In this document: one piece after another, positions 48,974-57,740 of the stretch
Numbering within the stretch: position 1 is the stretch's first letter
How the letters are laid out: each line of letters starts with the position of its first letter
Source: JAAXHV01 sp965207165
GTDB taxonomy: Bacteria; Pseudomonadota; Gammaproteobacteria; Eutrophobiales; Eutrophobiaceae
DNA: 64,000 bases
Direction: 5' to 3'
NCBI GenBank assembly: GCA_965207165.1
Contig: OZ242265.1
Location: forward strand, 1,488,001 to 1,552,000
Notes under the pieces: generated by a model
Seen by the model: the letters and a program-made list of their open reading frames with translations, nothing else
What the model was told of the DNA's origin: nothing
Databases searched by the model: none
Position numbers and translations under genes: made by a program

Positions 48974-49972
48974 CTACTCCGGGGGAAAACTCAACATTTC
49001 GAATGGGGAGAATCCCTCCCCGGTATCGGCATTGAGCGCCAAGTGTACCGGCCCGGTGCCACTTCGAGCATTGGAGGAGATCTCGGCATCGCAGTATCCC
49101 TGCATGCCATGGCCTTCCACCTCACACATCATCTCCACCATCACAACAGTACCGCGCTGGAACAGCACTCCGGCCATAGCAGTCAGTTCAAGGTAAATTT
49201 TCTCTCCACCTTCAAGGGTCAGGCGGATCTCACCCCCGCGGTGGGTCAACCCATCCGGTTCCATATAGGCAATCACGTCTATCCCGGTTGCTCTCGACAG
49301 CCGGTTATCACGCACAACATAACCTACACGAACCAGCTTGCCCGTGGGCGCCTGCGCAGTGATGGCCGCGAATGAGAAGGCTTCACCCATAGTGCCGGTG
49401 AACCAGCGATGGTTTAGCATGCCCCGTTCCCAGTCACGGGTTCCCCAGCTATGATCTCTGTAACCCAGACCTTTTATCGGGATTAATTGCCCCTGGTATC
49501 TGACCTCACCAGTGACCTGTCCTGCCACTTCAAAATGGTGGGGGAAGCGCCTGGCAGCCAATTCGTCGCCTGGCGGGAAAGGGTCCACGAGGTCAAAGAA
49601 ATTACGGCATGACAGTCGGGCAATCAGGTCGCCATCGTTAATCAACCAGATGGACGCATCATCCTCATACTGGCAGCGGAGTCGTTCGCCGGCGCCGAAC
49701 CCGTTGGCAAATTCGTCTCCTGCGGCCAAGCGCATATCGGTGCAGCAACGATACTGCCAACCGGTTTTGCTGAACAGGTAACTCCATATGACCGCGCGAC
49801 CGCCCTGGTTATTGGGTTCGTGGCCGACCCGGTGCCATCCGCCGATTCCGTGATCGCGGTCATACCAGTGCAACAAGGCACTTTCCTGCCATATGGACTC
49901 CTCTCCCGCCAGGTGGCGAAGTTCATCGCGCACAGTGAATGGAGAGTGTGTGAGAGGGGCAGCATTGGTCAT
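48974..49972 (-). CDS. DUF7064-like protein, copy 2
   Basis: 332 residues from the second ATG at 49972, favoured because GGAG is 7 bases ahead (the first ATG at 49978 is too close). Shares with copy 1 the GYRDHSWGTRDWERG motif (cf. GYRDHSVSRRTF) and a C-terminal substrate-site region, but the two differ widely. Divergent from the kinase gene 50049, with an operator in between. Function unknown; a lipocalin-like hydratase or binding role on an isoprenoid is only a suggestion. Confidence 0.72.
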   Translation of the reverse strand: MTNAAPLTHSPFTVRDELRHLAGEESIWQESALLHWYDRDHGIGGWHRVGHEPNNQGGRAVIWSYLFSKTGWQYRCCTDMRLAAGDEFANGFGAGERLRCQYEDDASIWLINDGDLIARLSCRNFFDLVDPFPPGDELAARRFPHHFEVAGQVTGEVRYQGQLIPIKGLGYRDHSWGTRDWERGMLNHRWFTGTMGEAFSFAAITAQAPTGKLVRVGYVVRDNRLSRATGIDVIAYMEPDGLTHRGGEIRLTLEGGEKIYLELTAMAGVLFQRGTVVMVEMMCEVEGHGMQGYCDAEISSNARSGTGPVHLALNADTGEGFSPFEMLSFPPE

Positions 49973-50016
49973 TGGCATTCTCCCTGGGTTGTGGCAGCAT
50001 AGCCACCAGGTTTAAA

Positions 50017-50032
50017 TATAACACATGCTATA
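50017..50032. promoter_or_regulatory. TATAGC-type operator, kinase/DUF7064
   Basis: TATAACACATGCTATA, 14 of 16 matches, centred between divergent DUF7064 copy 2 and the kinase gene, ending 16 bp before the kinase ATG. Confidence 0.6.
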
Positions 50033-50048
50033 GAAAGGGGAATATATC

Positions 50049-51560
50049 ATGCGGGACGTTTCTGCATTATTGCTGCGTGCAATCAGCGATCAACTGAGGG
50101 AAAGGATTATTCCGGACCTCACGGCTGCCGACGCCATAGAACGAGCCACCCTTTCGACCCAGGTCCTTGAGTTACTGGCGTCTGATATCGATACACTGGC
50201 TGATGTAGCCGAGGTCCACACCCCTGAGTTTCGGAAAACGATTAAAACGGTACTTGGAACCCTGCCACGGGAGGTGTTTACGGAACTTCTGGAGAACTGG
50301 CTCAGCCGTCTTGACGCAATTGCACCTGAGACAGGCCTTGCCTGCCAACGGGAAATTCGCACCTTGCGCGATCTTTCCGCACATATTCTGCGAGCCTGCG
50401 CCGATCGATGCGATGAACTACCAGAGGGTGATACGCATAGCACGATATCAACCGTGGCGGCGACCCTGGGGGCGCAGGACCGGCGCTTGCTGGATGCTGT
50501 TGCCGCGGCCGGTTCCGTACGGGAAGAAAAGCAGCAGGATGTCAATGGCGGCCAGGACAAGGACTCTGCCGCACCGGCCGGTATCGAGTTAAGCCCCGAA
50601 TCCGTTACGGGGTATCTCCGTCAACGCTACCCGGACTCTCCCGCCGTTAAGGCTACCGGTGTCGTAGCAATTCCCGGCGGCAGGTCGAAAAAAACCTGGA
50701 TCATTTCCATTGAAAATACGGACGCCCTTCCGGGCGAAGTGGTCATGCGCCAGGATTATCAATTGCATTACGAGGGAACCAAGGTTCGGAATGAATATGA
50801 GCCGCTGGCGACATTCTCTGGCCTTGGACTGCCAGTGCCGGCGCCACTGCTGTTGGAAACCGAAGAGACCAGCCTGGGACAGCCCTTTATGTTGATGGAA
50901 AAGCGCGCAGGCGCGCCGCCAGGCACCTATTTCGGCTTACGCGATAAATGTCCCGGCGCATTCGCCGACCTCGCCAATACCCTGGCCTGTATTCATCAGA
51001 CTGCTCCGGATGGATTGGGGTTTACTCCCGACGGGGACCCGGAACAAAGCCTCATGCGCCTCATCGGCAGCTACCAGGAAAAATGGCGAAAATATTCCAA
51101 TAAACCGTCGCCGATCATCGACTTCGCCTGTTGCTGGGCAAAACAAATGTGCCGCCAGGACCCGGGAACGGTTGCGGTTGTACATGGTGACGTCGGGCCT
51201 CACAATATGCTGGTGGCAAATGACCGGCTCACTGCGCTGTTGGACTGGGAGTTCTCCCACCTGGGTGATCCCGCGGAAGACCTGGGGATAGCGAGGGTCT
51301 ATGCCGAAGATGTTATGGCCTGGGAGGAATTCATCCACCTGTACAGGGAAGCCGGCGGCCCGCCTGTGCCGGCGCGGCGAATTGAACTGGCGATGGTTCT
51401 GCATTTTTTGAAAGGCGCCAGTCTTGTGGCCGTGTCGAGCCGTAATTTCGAGGAAGGCTGGACCAGTGAGTTCATTAAGGGAGCCACGTCATTTGCCGGT
51501 TTGAGACAGATTGAACTTGTAATCGGATCCTTACTGCAGCGCTTTAATGCAATCCCGTGA
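50049..51560 (+). CDS. APH/ACAD10-like phosphotransferase with extra N-terminal domain
   Basis: 503 residues. Residues 1 to about 165 are a helical domain without a recognised function. Residues from about 190 onward are an aminoglycoside-phosphotransferase-like kinase: the nucleotide loop VVAIPGGRSKKTW, VVMRQDY, catalytic loop VVHGDVGPHNML with Asp381, and metal Asp in LLDWEFSHLGDPAEDLG. This subfamily includes the kinase part of ACAD10/11 and LvaA, which phosphorylate 4-hydroxyacyl-CoA. Acyl-CoA dehydrogenases in this region make the same role plausible. AAAGGGG precedes the ATG. Confidence 0.85.
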   Translation: MRDVSALLLRAISDQLRERIIPDLTAADAIERATLSTQVLELLASDIDTLADVAEVHTPEFRKTIKTVLGTLPREVFTELLENWLSRLDAIAPETGLACQREIRTLRDLSAHILRACADRCDELPEGDTHSTISTVAATLGAQDRRLLDAVAAAGSVREEKQQDVNGGQDKDSAAPAGIELSPESVTGYLRQRYPDSPAVKATGVVAIPGGRSKKTWIISIENTDALPGEVVMRQDYQLHYEGTKVRNEYEPLATFSGLGLPVPAPLLLETEETSLGQPFMLMEKRAGAPPGTYFGLRDKCPGAFADLANTLACIHQTAPDGLGFTPDGDPEQSLMRLIGSYQEKWRKYSNKPSPIIDFACCWAKQMCRQDPGTVAVVHGDVGPHNMLVANDRLTALLDWEFSHLGDPAEDLGIARVYAEDVMAWEEFIHLYREAGGPPVPARRIELAMVLHFLKGASLVAVSSRNFEEGWTSEFIKGATSFAGLRQIELVIGSLLQRFNAIP

Positions 51561-51603
51561 ACCAGGAGGCCGCTGCTGGGAAATACTTTGATTGATTCCG
51601 GTA

Positions 51604-52836
51604 TCAGGCGTTTACCAAAACTGCCTTCTTTATATTGGCCTTGCTGTCCGCCAGGATAGCGACGTCGACCTGTGAACCGGACTTGATCACATTCTGCGTC
51701 ATGCGCATGAGTTTCGGCTGATTGACACCCAGCACCCCGACTACAACATCTTTTCGCAGGTAAAATATCATAAAGTTACCGGAGTCCATATCTCCCCGTA
51801 TGACTTCCTGGTCCCCGGAGATGACCCCCGCCAACTGTAGCTTGAAATTATACTGATCGGTCCACAGAGACTGTATGTCGGTATACGGGTTTTTTTCACC
51901 ATTCATATTCAAGGCAGCGCATTCGGCCTGCTTCTGGGCATGCATCCAGTTTTCACTACGCATGATCCTGCCCTCCCAGGCATCCGGGTAACAGGCGACA
52001 TCGCCGATGGCGAATATATCTTCGGCGCTGGTCCGGCAATATTCATCCACGATCACACCGTTATCGCATTCAATGCCGCATTCCCGGGCCAGCCGGGTAG
52101 CCGGCGCAACCCCCACGCAAATCAGCATCAGGTCTGCAGGCAGGCTCATTCCACTGGACAGTTGAAGGCGGGGACCCGCATTCTGATCCTGAATCCCGGC
52201 AACCGAATCTTCCATGAAAAACTTCACACCCCGGTTCTCATGTTGTTCCTGCAACCATGCCGAGATATGTTCCGGCACCGACCGGGCCATGACGCGGTCT
52301 GCGACCTCGATGACGGAAACCTCACTGCCGCATTGTCGCGCGCTGGCTGCCACTTCAAGGCCAATGACCCCGGCGCCTATCAACACCAAACGCTTGCCGG
52401 AGCCGAGTCCGGCTTTCAATGCAAGGGCATCCTGGTAACTGCGCAGGTAATGGTAAGGTATCCTGTCCTGCTCCAGTTCTGGTATTCGGCGCACGTCCGC
52501 ACCGGTCGCCAGCAGGAGCTTGTCGTATGCGAGGGCAGATCCATCTTCCAATACGAGTCGACGGGTACCTGGTTCAATACTCACAACCTGAGCGCCGGAA
52601 AGCAGCTCCAGGTTGTTTTCTTCATACCAGGTATCCGGCTTGAGATAGATGTCAGCCAAGGCATCGGCGCCCTGGAGAACGCTTTTAGAAAGTGGCGGGC
52701 GATCATAGGGTAATTCAGTCTCACCATTTATCAGAATTATGCGTCCGCTGTATCCCGCCTGCCTGAGCGCCCCTGCCGCCGCGACTCCGCCAAGCCCCGC
52801 ACCGATAATTATTATGGTTTCCGGCTGATCCACCAA
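51604..52836 (-). CDS. NAD(P)H-dependent ferredoxin reductase-like flavoprotein
   Basis: 410 residues with two dinucleotide folds: IIIIGAGLGGVAAAGALRQAGYSG for FAD at the start and LVLIGAGVIGLEVAASARQCG for NAD(P) near 148, plus the FAD motif DIFAIGDVACYP near 270. This is the putidaredoxin/rhodocoxin reductase type that passes electrons to a [2Fe-2S] ferredoxin for P450s. The start is TTG at 52836 or GTG at 52833; GGAG lies 10 bases before the TTG. No ferredoxin gene was seen in the window. Confidence 0.9.
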   Translation of the reverse strand: MVDQPETIIIIGAGLGGVAAAGALRQAGYSGRIILINGETELPYDRPPLSKSVLQGADALADIYLKPDTWYEENNLELLSGAQVVSIEPGTRRLVLEDGSALAYDKLLLATGADVRRIPELEQDRIPYHYLRSYQDALALKAGLGSGKRLVLIGAGVIGLEVAASARQCGSEVSVIEVADRVMARSVPEHISAWLQEQHENRGVKFFMEDSVAGIQDQNAGPRLQLSSGMSLPADLMLICVGVAPATRLARECGIECDNGVIVDEYCRTSAEDIFAIGDVACYPDAWEGRIMRSENWMHAQKQAECAALNMNGEKNPYTDIQSLWTDQYNFKLQLAGVISGDQEVIRGDMDSGNFMIFYLRKDVVVGVLGVNQPKLMRMTQNVIKSGSQVDVAILADSKANIKKAVLVNA

Positions 52837-52850
52837 CGTATTCCAGCTCC

Positions 52851-53873
52851 TTAGATTTCTTCTATGGCCTTGACAATGTCATACTGAATTTCATTATCAA
52901 CCAGCTCAAGATTACATTGAATGGTGTCAATAAAATCACCAAAGCGTTGTTTGACTACCGGCGCAATGTCTTTTGGTTCACCCCTGACCGTGAAGGTATC
53001 CATCATTTCATCAGTAATGGGCTTCCACAAGTCGTCCCATTTCCCTTCCTTGGTCATTTTCCTGCATTCCGGATGGATGTCGCTCCAGCCGTGCATATCG
53101 AGTACGACCTTGTAAGCCGGCGTAGAGGCATAAAAACCGAGGCGTTGGCGATGCCAGTCATCGTTAAACTTAAACTCATCCTCATTACTGCCGGTGACGA
53201 TGTAAAGAGGCACCTGTATTTCAAATTCCGAGCGCGGTTTATTGTTCTTTTTCAGTCTTTCCCGTATTGCCGCATAGTTGATTTCCCGCAGGGTTTTTTC
53301 AGATACAAAAGAATGGGTCATCAGGCCATCTGCTACATCCACGGCAGCCCTGGTCATGCCCGGTCCCACGGCGCCAAGCATTACTTTGGGCCGCCCAAAA
53401 CCACCAATCCACGGTTTAAATTCCGGGGTAATTAACGTGTGTCGATACGTCTCCCCGATAAAATTCAAGGGATCGTCACTCTCGAATGAGTCCCAGATAG
53501 CGTGTAAGGCATTTACATATTCCCGCATTTGACTCGCCGGTTTATCGCTCCATGGCATACCAAAGCGGCGGGAGATATGAGGTTTTATCTGGGAACCCAG
53601 ACCTAAAGTAAAGCGCCCTTCGCAATACTGATTCAATGAATACGACTCCATAGCCATTACCATCGGCGGTTTTGAAAAAGCCACGGCAATGGCAGTCGCA
53701 AATTCGGCCTCTTTATCATGGCTTGCGCACATCAATGGAAGGAAAAACGGATTTGTTTTGTTTTCGAAACCGAAGAATGATTTATATCCCAGTTTTCTTT
53801 TGTGTAAAAAATCGGGCAACACATTGTTCAGATTGCCGGAGTGATTACTACGCAGCCTTTGTATCACTTTCAT
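52851..53873 (-). CDS. LLM-class (TIGR03617-like) flavin oxidoreductase
   Basis: 340-residue luciferase-like TIM-barrel protein. Features include FFLPLMCASHDKEAEFATAIAVAFSKPPMVMAM, a GRFTLGLGSQIKPHISRRFGMPW segment as in F420- or FMN-dependent members, and VMLGAVGPGMTRAAVDVADGLMTH near 165. Cofactor cannot be settled by eye, and F420 is uncommon in gammaproteobacteria. It lies 14 bp upstream of the reductase gene on the same strand, so the two may work together or share a transcript. Confidence 0.85.
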   Translation of the reverse strand: MKVIQRLRSNHSGNLNNVLPDFLHKRKLGYKSFFGFENKTNPFFLPLMCASHDKEAEFATAIAVAFSKPPMVMAMESYSLNQYCEGRFTLGLGSQIKPHISRRFGMPWSDKPASQMREYVNALHAIWDSFESDDPLNFIGETYRHTLITPEFKPWIGGFGRPKVMLGAVGPGMTRAAVDVADGLMTHSFVSEKTLREINYAAIRERLKKNNKPRSEFEIQVPLYIVTGSNEDEFKFNDDWHRQRLGFYASTPAYKVVLDMHGWSDIHPECRKMTKEGKWDDLWKPITDEMMDTFTVRGEPKDIAPVVKQRFGDFIDTIQCNLELVDNEIQYDIVKAIEEI

Positions 53874-53904
53874 ACTCTCTACCTCGCTGTATCTGTTGAC
53901 TCAT

Positions 53905-54660
53905 TTATGCCGGCGAAGACGCCACAAGTATTCCGTTCAGCGCTCGTTTTAAATGTTGGAGGTCATCCGGCCCGGACAGGCGATGATCGCCGTTCTTAAC
54001 CAGTTGCAAGACCACATCCCTACTTTCCAGTTTTTCCACCAGTTCCATGGAGCGCTGCCAGGGCACTTCCTGATCATCCAGCCCGTGCAATATTTGCACA
54101 GGAATATTGAGCGGAATAGCACGGTGTAATACATAGTGTCTTTTTGCTTCTTCAAAAAAGGATTTCCTCACCCGATAGGGTGCCCTGTCATCATAGTTAT
54201 TGGGTATATCCAGCCACCCTTGCTCATCAAGCAATGCCTGTTGATGCCCGGGTAGGCGCCTTAACTGGAATCCTGTCATATCCGGGGCAGGCGCAATGCC
54301 CACTAATGCGGATATTTTCATCGGCCTGTTCTTCGCAGCCAGCAACATCAGCCAGCCACCCATGGAAGAGCCGACCAGGTGTTGCTCGCCTTCTGTAACC
54401 GTGTCGAGGATATCCAGCGTGTTTTGCAGCCAGAGTCCGATCGTACCGTCCTCAACATTTCCGGATGATTGCCCGTGGCCATAGTAATCGAACCGGCAAA
54501 ATTGGCGTCCCTGCTCCCGGCAATGTCGTTCGAGAAACAAGGCTTTATTACCCGACATCTCCGAATGAAAACCCGGGCAGAACACAACGCCGGGCGTTGT
54601 GCCTGGCGAGTGTTCATAAGCAAGGAAGTTATTATCCGGTTGATCCAGGAACAAGGGCAT
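53905..54660 (-). CDS. Alpha/beta hydrolase (ABHD10-like thioesterase)
   Basis: 251 residues. Oxyanion region VVFCPGFHSEMSGNKA, nucleophile elbow LVGSSMGGWL with Ser near 98, acid in HGLDDQEVPW near 200 and catalytic His in NGDHRLSG near 226. The overall pattern resembles ABHD10-type acyl-protein or CoA thioesterases and esterases. It may hydrolyse an ester or thioester in the pathway. The ATG overlaps a small upstream frame by 29 bp. Confidence 0.85.
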   Translation of the reverse strand: MPLFLDQPDNNFLAYEHSPGTTPGVVFCPGFHSEMSGNKALFLERHCREQGRQFCRFDYYGHGQSSGNVEDGTIGLWLQNTLDILDTVTEGEQHLVGSSMGGWLMLLAAKNRPMKISALVGIAPAPDMTGFQLRRLPGHQQALLDEQGWLDIPNNYDDRAPYRVRKSFFEEAKRHYVLHRAIPLNIPVQILHGLDDQEVPWQRSMELVEKLESRDVVLQLVKNGDHRLSGPDDLQHLKRALNGILVASSPA

Positions 54661-54775
54661 GACAGGGTTTAACGCGCAGTGTCCCCGCCTGGTCAGGCGA
54701 CGGTAACGCCTGGTTCCGTGCTTCGGGCATTTCCATATCGTAAGGGGGATTGACGAGATTGAAATTCGGGGTCAT
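54632..54775 (-). CDS. Small open reading frame, unknown
   Basis: 47 codons starting MTPNFNLVNPPYDMEMPEAR with GAGGAG 8 bases in front, ending inside the hydrolase gene. No family is recognised. The good ribosome site and neat spacing between the enoyl-CoA hydratase stop (54821) and the hydrolase suggest either a small protein or a leader for coupling; a gene remnant is also possible. Confidence 0.3.
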   Translation of the reverse strand: MTPNFNLVNPPYDMEMPEARNQALPSPDQAGTLRVKPCHALVPGSTG

Positions 54776-54820
54776 GGGTTTTGCTCCTCGATCACATGAC
54801 CACGGGTTACGAGTACAGGT

Positions 54821-55633
54821 TCATACAGAATTGAAGTTCGCCTTGCGCTTTTCCAGGAATGCAGTTACACCCTCGACAAAGTCGGGATGTGCCGCGCAGT
54901 CACTGAATTTTTCGACTTCCAACTGCAGTTGCTCCGCCAGGACATTATGGAAAGACTGGCCAAACAGTGACTTGATGTTACGGACAGCCGATGCAGGCAG
55001 TGCAACAATACGGGCAACCAGCGACTCGACTTCGGCATCCAGTTGTTCCGGAGTAACCAGGGTATTGACGAGGCCCCACTCGTAGGCCTCCCGGGCCGAT
55101 ACCTTCCTGCCCAGCATCGCCATTTCCAGCGCCCTGGCCGGACCAATCCTGCGCGGCAGCGCATAGCTGGTCGCGCCATCGGGACTGGTTGCGATATTCA
55201 CGTGAGCGACCAGGAACAACGCAGTCTCATCGGCAATAACAAAATCACTGCTCGCGGCGAATCCCACGGCAGCGCCGGCACAGGCGCCCCGTACCCGCGT
55301 AATGACCGGTTGCGGCATGGTCAGCAGGTTCCTGAAGATAGGTATCGAAGCGGCAACCTTCTGTTGAAATACTTCACGCCGCTCGTCCGGCGACATTTCG
55401 AGGACCTGTCCAAAACCGGCAACATCACCACCCGCCATGAAATGGTCACCCGCCCCGGTCAACACCACACAGCGTATGCTGCCATCGGCGGCCACCCTGT
55501 CGAGAAATACCGCCATGTCCAGCACCATCTGCGAGGTGATGGCATTCCTTGCCCCCGGCCGATTAAAGGTGATGCGCGCGACCGGCCCGTCGACGACGGT
55601 CAACAAGTCTGCATTCGGTCCCGATTTATCCAT
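54821..55633 (-). CDS. Enoyl-CoA hydratase/isomerase family protein (1)
   Basis: 270 residues of the crotonase fold. The first oxyanion segment is HFMAGGDVAGFGQ near 67, the second RGACAGAAVGFAASSDFVIADETALFLVAH near 114. Where rat crotonase has its second Glu this protein has Asp in ATSPDGATSYALPRRIG, as in isomerase-like members. It acts on acyl-CoA in beta-oxidation. GGGGAGAG precedes the ATG. It follows enoyl-CoA hydratase 2 by 29 bp. Confidence 0.9.
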   Translation of the reverse strand: MDKSGPNADLLTVVDGPVARITFNRPGARNAITSQMVLDMAVFLDRVAADGSIRCVVLTGAGDHFMAGGDVAGFGQVLEMSPDERREVFQQKVAASIPIFRNLLTMPQPVITRVRGACAGAAVGFAASSDFVIADETALFLVAHVNIATSPDGATSYALPRRIGPARALEMAMLGRKVSAREAYEWGLVNTLVTPEQLDAEVESLVARIVALPASAVRNIKSLFGQSFHNVLAEQLQLEVEKFSDCAAHPDFVEGVTAFLEKRKANFNSV

Positions 55634-55662
55634 GAACTCTCCCCAATAATTGTGCTTTATGA

Positions 55663-56448
55663 TTAACGGCCGCTGAACCGGGGTCGGCGCCTTTCCTTGA
55701 AACCGGCCACCGCTTCCAGCACATCCTCCGAAGCCAGGGATATCTGCTCATAAGCCATCCCGATGGCAAATACCTCGTTCGCCCGGGCTTTGCTCAACTG
55801 ATTGAGCGCCTTTTTGGTACCCTTGACGGCAAGCGGCGCCAGGGCGGCAATTTCCTCAGCCAGGGCCTTTGCCGCAGGCAATGCCTCCTCCGGCGTATCC
55901 ACCAAGTCGGTTATCAGCCCAAACTCACAGGCTTCTTCCGCCGACAGCATCTTCCCGGTGAGAAGGTAGCGCTTGGCGCGATTCAACCCCATGGCCATGG
56001 GCCAGGTCAGGCAGCCGCCATCACCGGCGACCAGCCCCACTTTCACATGGGTATCCGCCAGGTGCGCGGTCCTGCTTGCCACAATAATATCTGCGCACAA
56101 GGCCACGGACGCCCCAAGGCCGATGGCATCCCCCTGCAATGCTGCGACAACAGGTACGGGAGTGTCGAGCAATGCCTCGATTAACCGTATGCCGACATCA
56201 CACGTCTGCTCCCGCAATTGCGCATCCTCCTGAAGACGCACAATCTGGTTGAGGTCACCACCCGCTGAGAATGCCCTTCCCTCGGCGGCCAAGAGTATCA
56301 CGCGGACATCCGGGGAGTTGCGTACCTCCAGCAACGAATCGACCAGGGCGATATGCGTCGCTTCATCGATGGCATTGAGTGTGTCAGGGCGATTCAAGGT
56401 GATGGTCGCCACATGGTCATCAACGGAATACAGCAGCGGTTCGTTCAT
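55663..56448 (-). CDS. Enoyl-CoA hydratase/isomerase family protein (2)
   Basis: 261 residues, crotonase fold: RAFSAGGDLNQIV near 59, ALQGDAIGLGASVALCADIIVASRTAHLADTH near 104, then VGLVAGDGGCLTWPMAMG with Asp-Gly at the second catalytic position. Paralogue of the downstream hydratase but not a recent duplicate. Probably transcribed with the SDR upstream (78-bp gap) and with enoyl-CoA hydratase 1. Confidence 0.9.
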   Translation of the reverse strand: MNEPLLYSVDDHVATITLNRPDTLNAIDEATHIALVDSLLEVRNSPDVRVILLAAEGRAFSAGGDLNQIVRLQEDAQLREQTCDVGIRLIEALLDTPVPVVAALQGDAIGLGASVALCADIIVASRTAHLADTHVKVGLVAGDGGCLTWPMAMGLNRAKRYLLTGKMLSAEEACEFGLITDLVDTPEEALPAAKALAEEIAALAPLAVKGTKKALNQLSKARANEVFAIGMAYEQISLASEDVLEAVAGFKERRRPRFSGR

Positions 56449-56526
56449 ATTAAACCTCGGAAACTATTAAACCAGGTACCATAAAAAATGCCCACGCAAG
56501 CACGGGCCGTCTTCGGTATGATTGTC

Positions 56527-57432
56527 TTACAGATCGTGGAACATGTCCCGTTCATAATGAACCGGCGTCTGTGAGTTACGCACAATCCCATGAACAGGCT
56601 CATTCAGGCTTGCCGGGTCGTCAAGCGTCGCATCACAGCGCGCACCGTGACTTGTTCCCTGTAATACTGAATAACCATTCCCCCAGGCTTCAAAGTAACG
56701 TCCGGTAATATCTGCAGATTCCGTACTTGCCAACCAGGTAACCAGGGAAGCAACGTAATCAGGGTTTCGACGGGCCAACTGCTCTTCCGTACGCTCAATC
56801 AAACCTTCGGTCAAACGGCTTTCTGCACGAGGCGCCAGGGCATTAACGGTGACACCCATGCGCTTGAGCTCCAGGGCAGCCACAACACTCAGGATAGCCA
56901 CACCCCCCTTCGCGGCGGCATAGTTGGTCTGGCCGATATTGCCGAACAAACCGGTACCCGAAGTTGTATTAATAATGCGGGCGTCTAATTTCTCGCCGGT
57001 CTTCTTGTACTGGCGGCGCCAGTAGTTCACCGCGTGATACATTGGGGCAAAAGTGCCTTTGAGGTTCACTTCTACAACGGCATCAAAATTCTGTTCCGAG
57101 ACGTTCCACAGCATGCTGTCCCGAAGGATGGCGGCATTGTTTACCAGTACGTCCAGGCGCCCATAGGTATCGATCGCCTGCTGTATCATGGCCCCGGCTT
57201 CATCCCACTTTGCTACGTTGGCTCCATTGGCAACGGCCTCACCACCGGCGGAGGTAATTTCCTCGACTACCTCCTGCGCCGGCCCTTTATCCTGTCCTGT
57301 GCCGTCTTTCTCCCCACCCAGGTCGTTCACAACTACTTTTGCGCCATGCCTGGCAAGCATAAGCGCGTGCGCCCTGCCTACTCCTCTACCTGCACCGGTA
57401 ACAACTGCAACTCTACCATCGCATAAACTCAT
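56527..57432 (-). CDS. SDR of the HSD17B4/multifunctional-enzyme-2 type
   Basis: 301 residues from the ATG at 57432, which has GGAGAGGAG in front. Cofactor loop VTGAGRGVGRAHALMLARHGAKVVVNDLGG with the long DLGG-E insertion typical of peroxisomal 3-hydroxyacyl-CoA dehydrogenase domains, NNAAILRD near 93, and active-site YAAAK with Ser in NTTSGTGLFGN. This branch oxidises 3R-hydroxyacyl-CoA of sterol or branched side chains. It fits with the AMACR-like racemase 15 kb away. It heads the SDR-ECH-ECH unit. Confidence 0.9.
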   Translation of the reverse strand: MSLCDGRVAVVTGAGRGVGRAHALMLARHGAKVVVNDLGGEKDGTGQDKGPAQEVVEEITSAGGEAVANGANVAKWDEAGAMIQQAIDTYGRLDVLVNNAAILRDSMLWNVSEQNFDAVVEVNLKGTFAPMYHAVNYWRRQYKKTGEKLDARIINTTSGTGLFGNIGQTNYAAAKGGVAILSVVAALELKRMGVTVNALAPRAESRLTEGLIERTEEQLARRNPDYVASLVTWLASTESADITGRYFEAWGNGYSVLQGTSHGARCDATLDDPASLNEPVHGIVRNSQTPVHYERDMFHDL

Positions 57433-57584
57433 TAATCTTCTCCTCTCCTGTGTCATCAGGAATCATGGCTCTTTTAACTTCAACGTAACAAGGTGCAGTG
57501 ATAGCCATACCAGCGCATGCGGCTCGGGCCATATTTAAGCCGGTATGCCACCTGACAGGCGAGAGATGCAATCCTGTCCGGGCC

Positions 57585-57614
57585 TTGTTTTGTTAATATA
57601 GCATATGCTATAAT
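57585..57614 (+). promoter_or_regulatory. Promoter with exact TATAGC palindrome (TonB receptor 3)
   Basis: TTGTTT (57585-57590), 18-bp spacer, TATAAT (57609-57614). The exact palindrome TATAGCATATGCTATA is at 57597-57612, covering the spacer and -10. It lies 129 bp before the receptor ATG and 165 bp from the divergent SDR. Confidence 0.8.
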
Positions 57615-57740
57615 TATTGCGATAGTTAAGCAATCGTCTGGATAATACCAAACTTATTGCTGTATCAAATACCCAGGGGTACACAAGACGTTTAACGACA
57701 ATGCATGGTTAATATATACAAAAGCAAATTGGGGGTTTAC

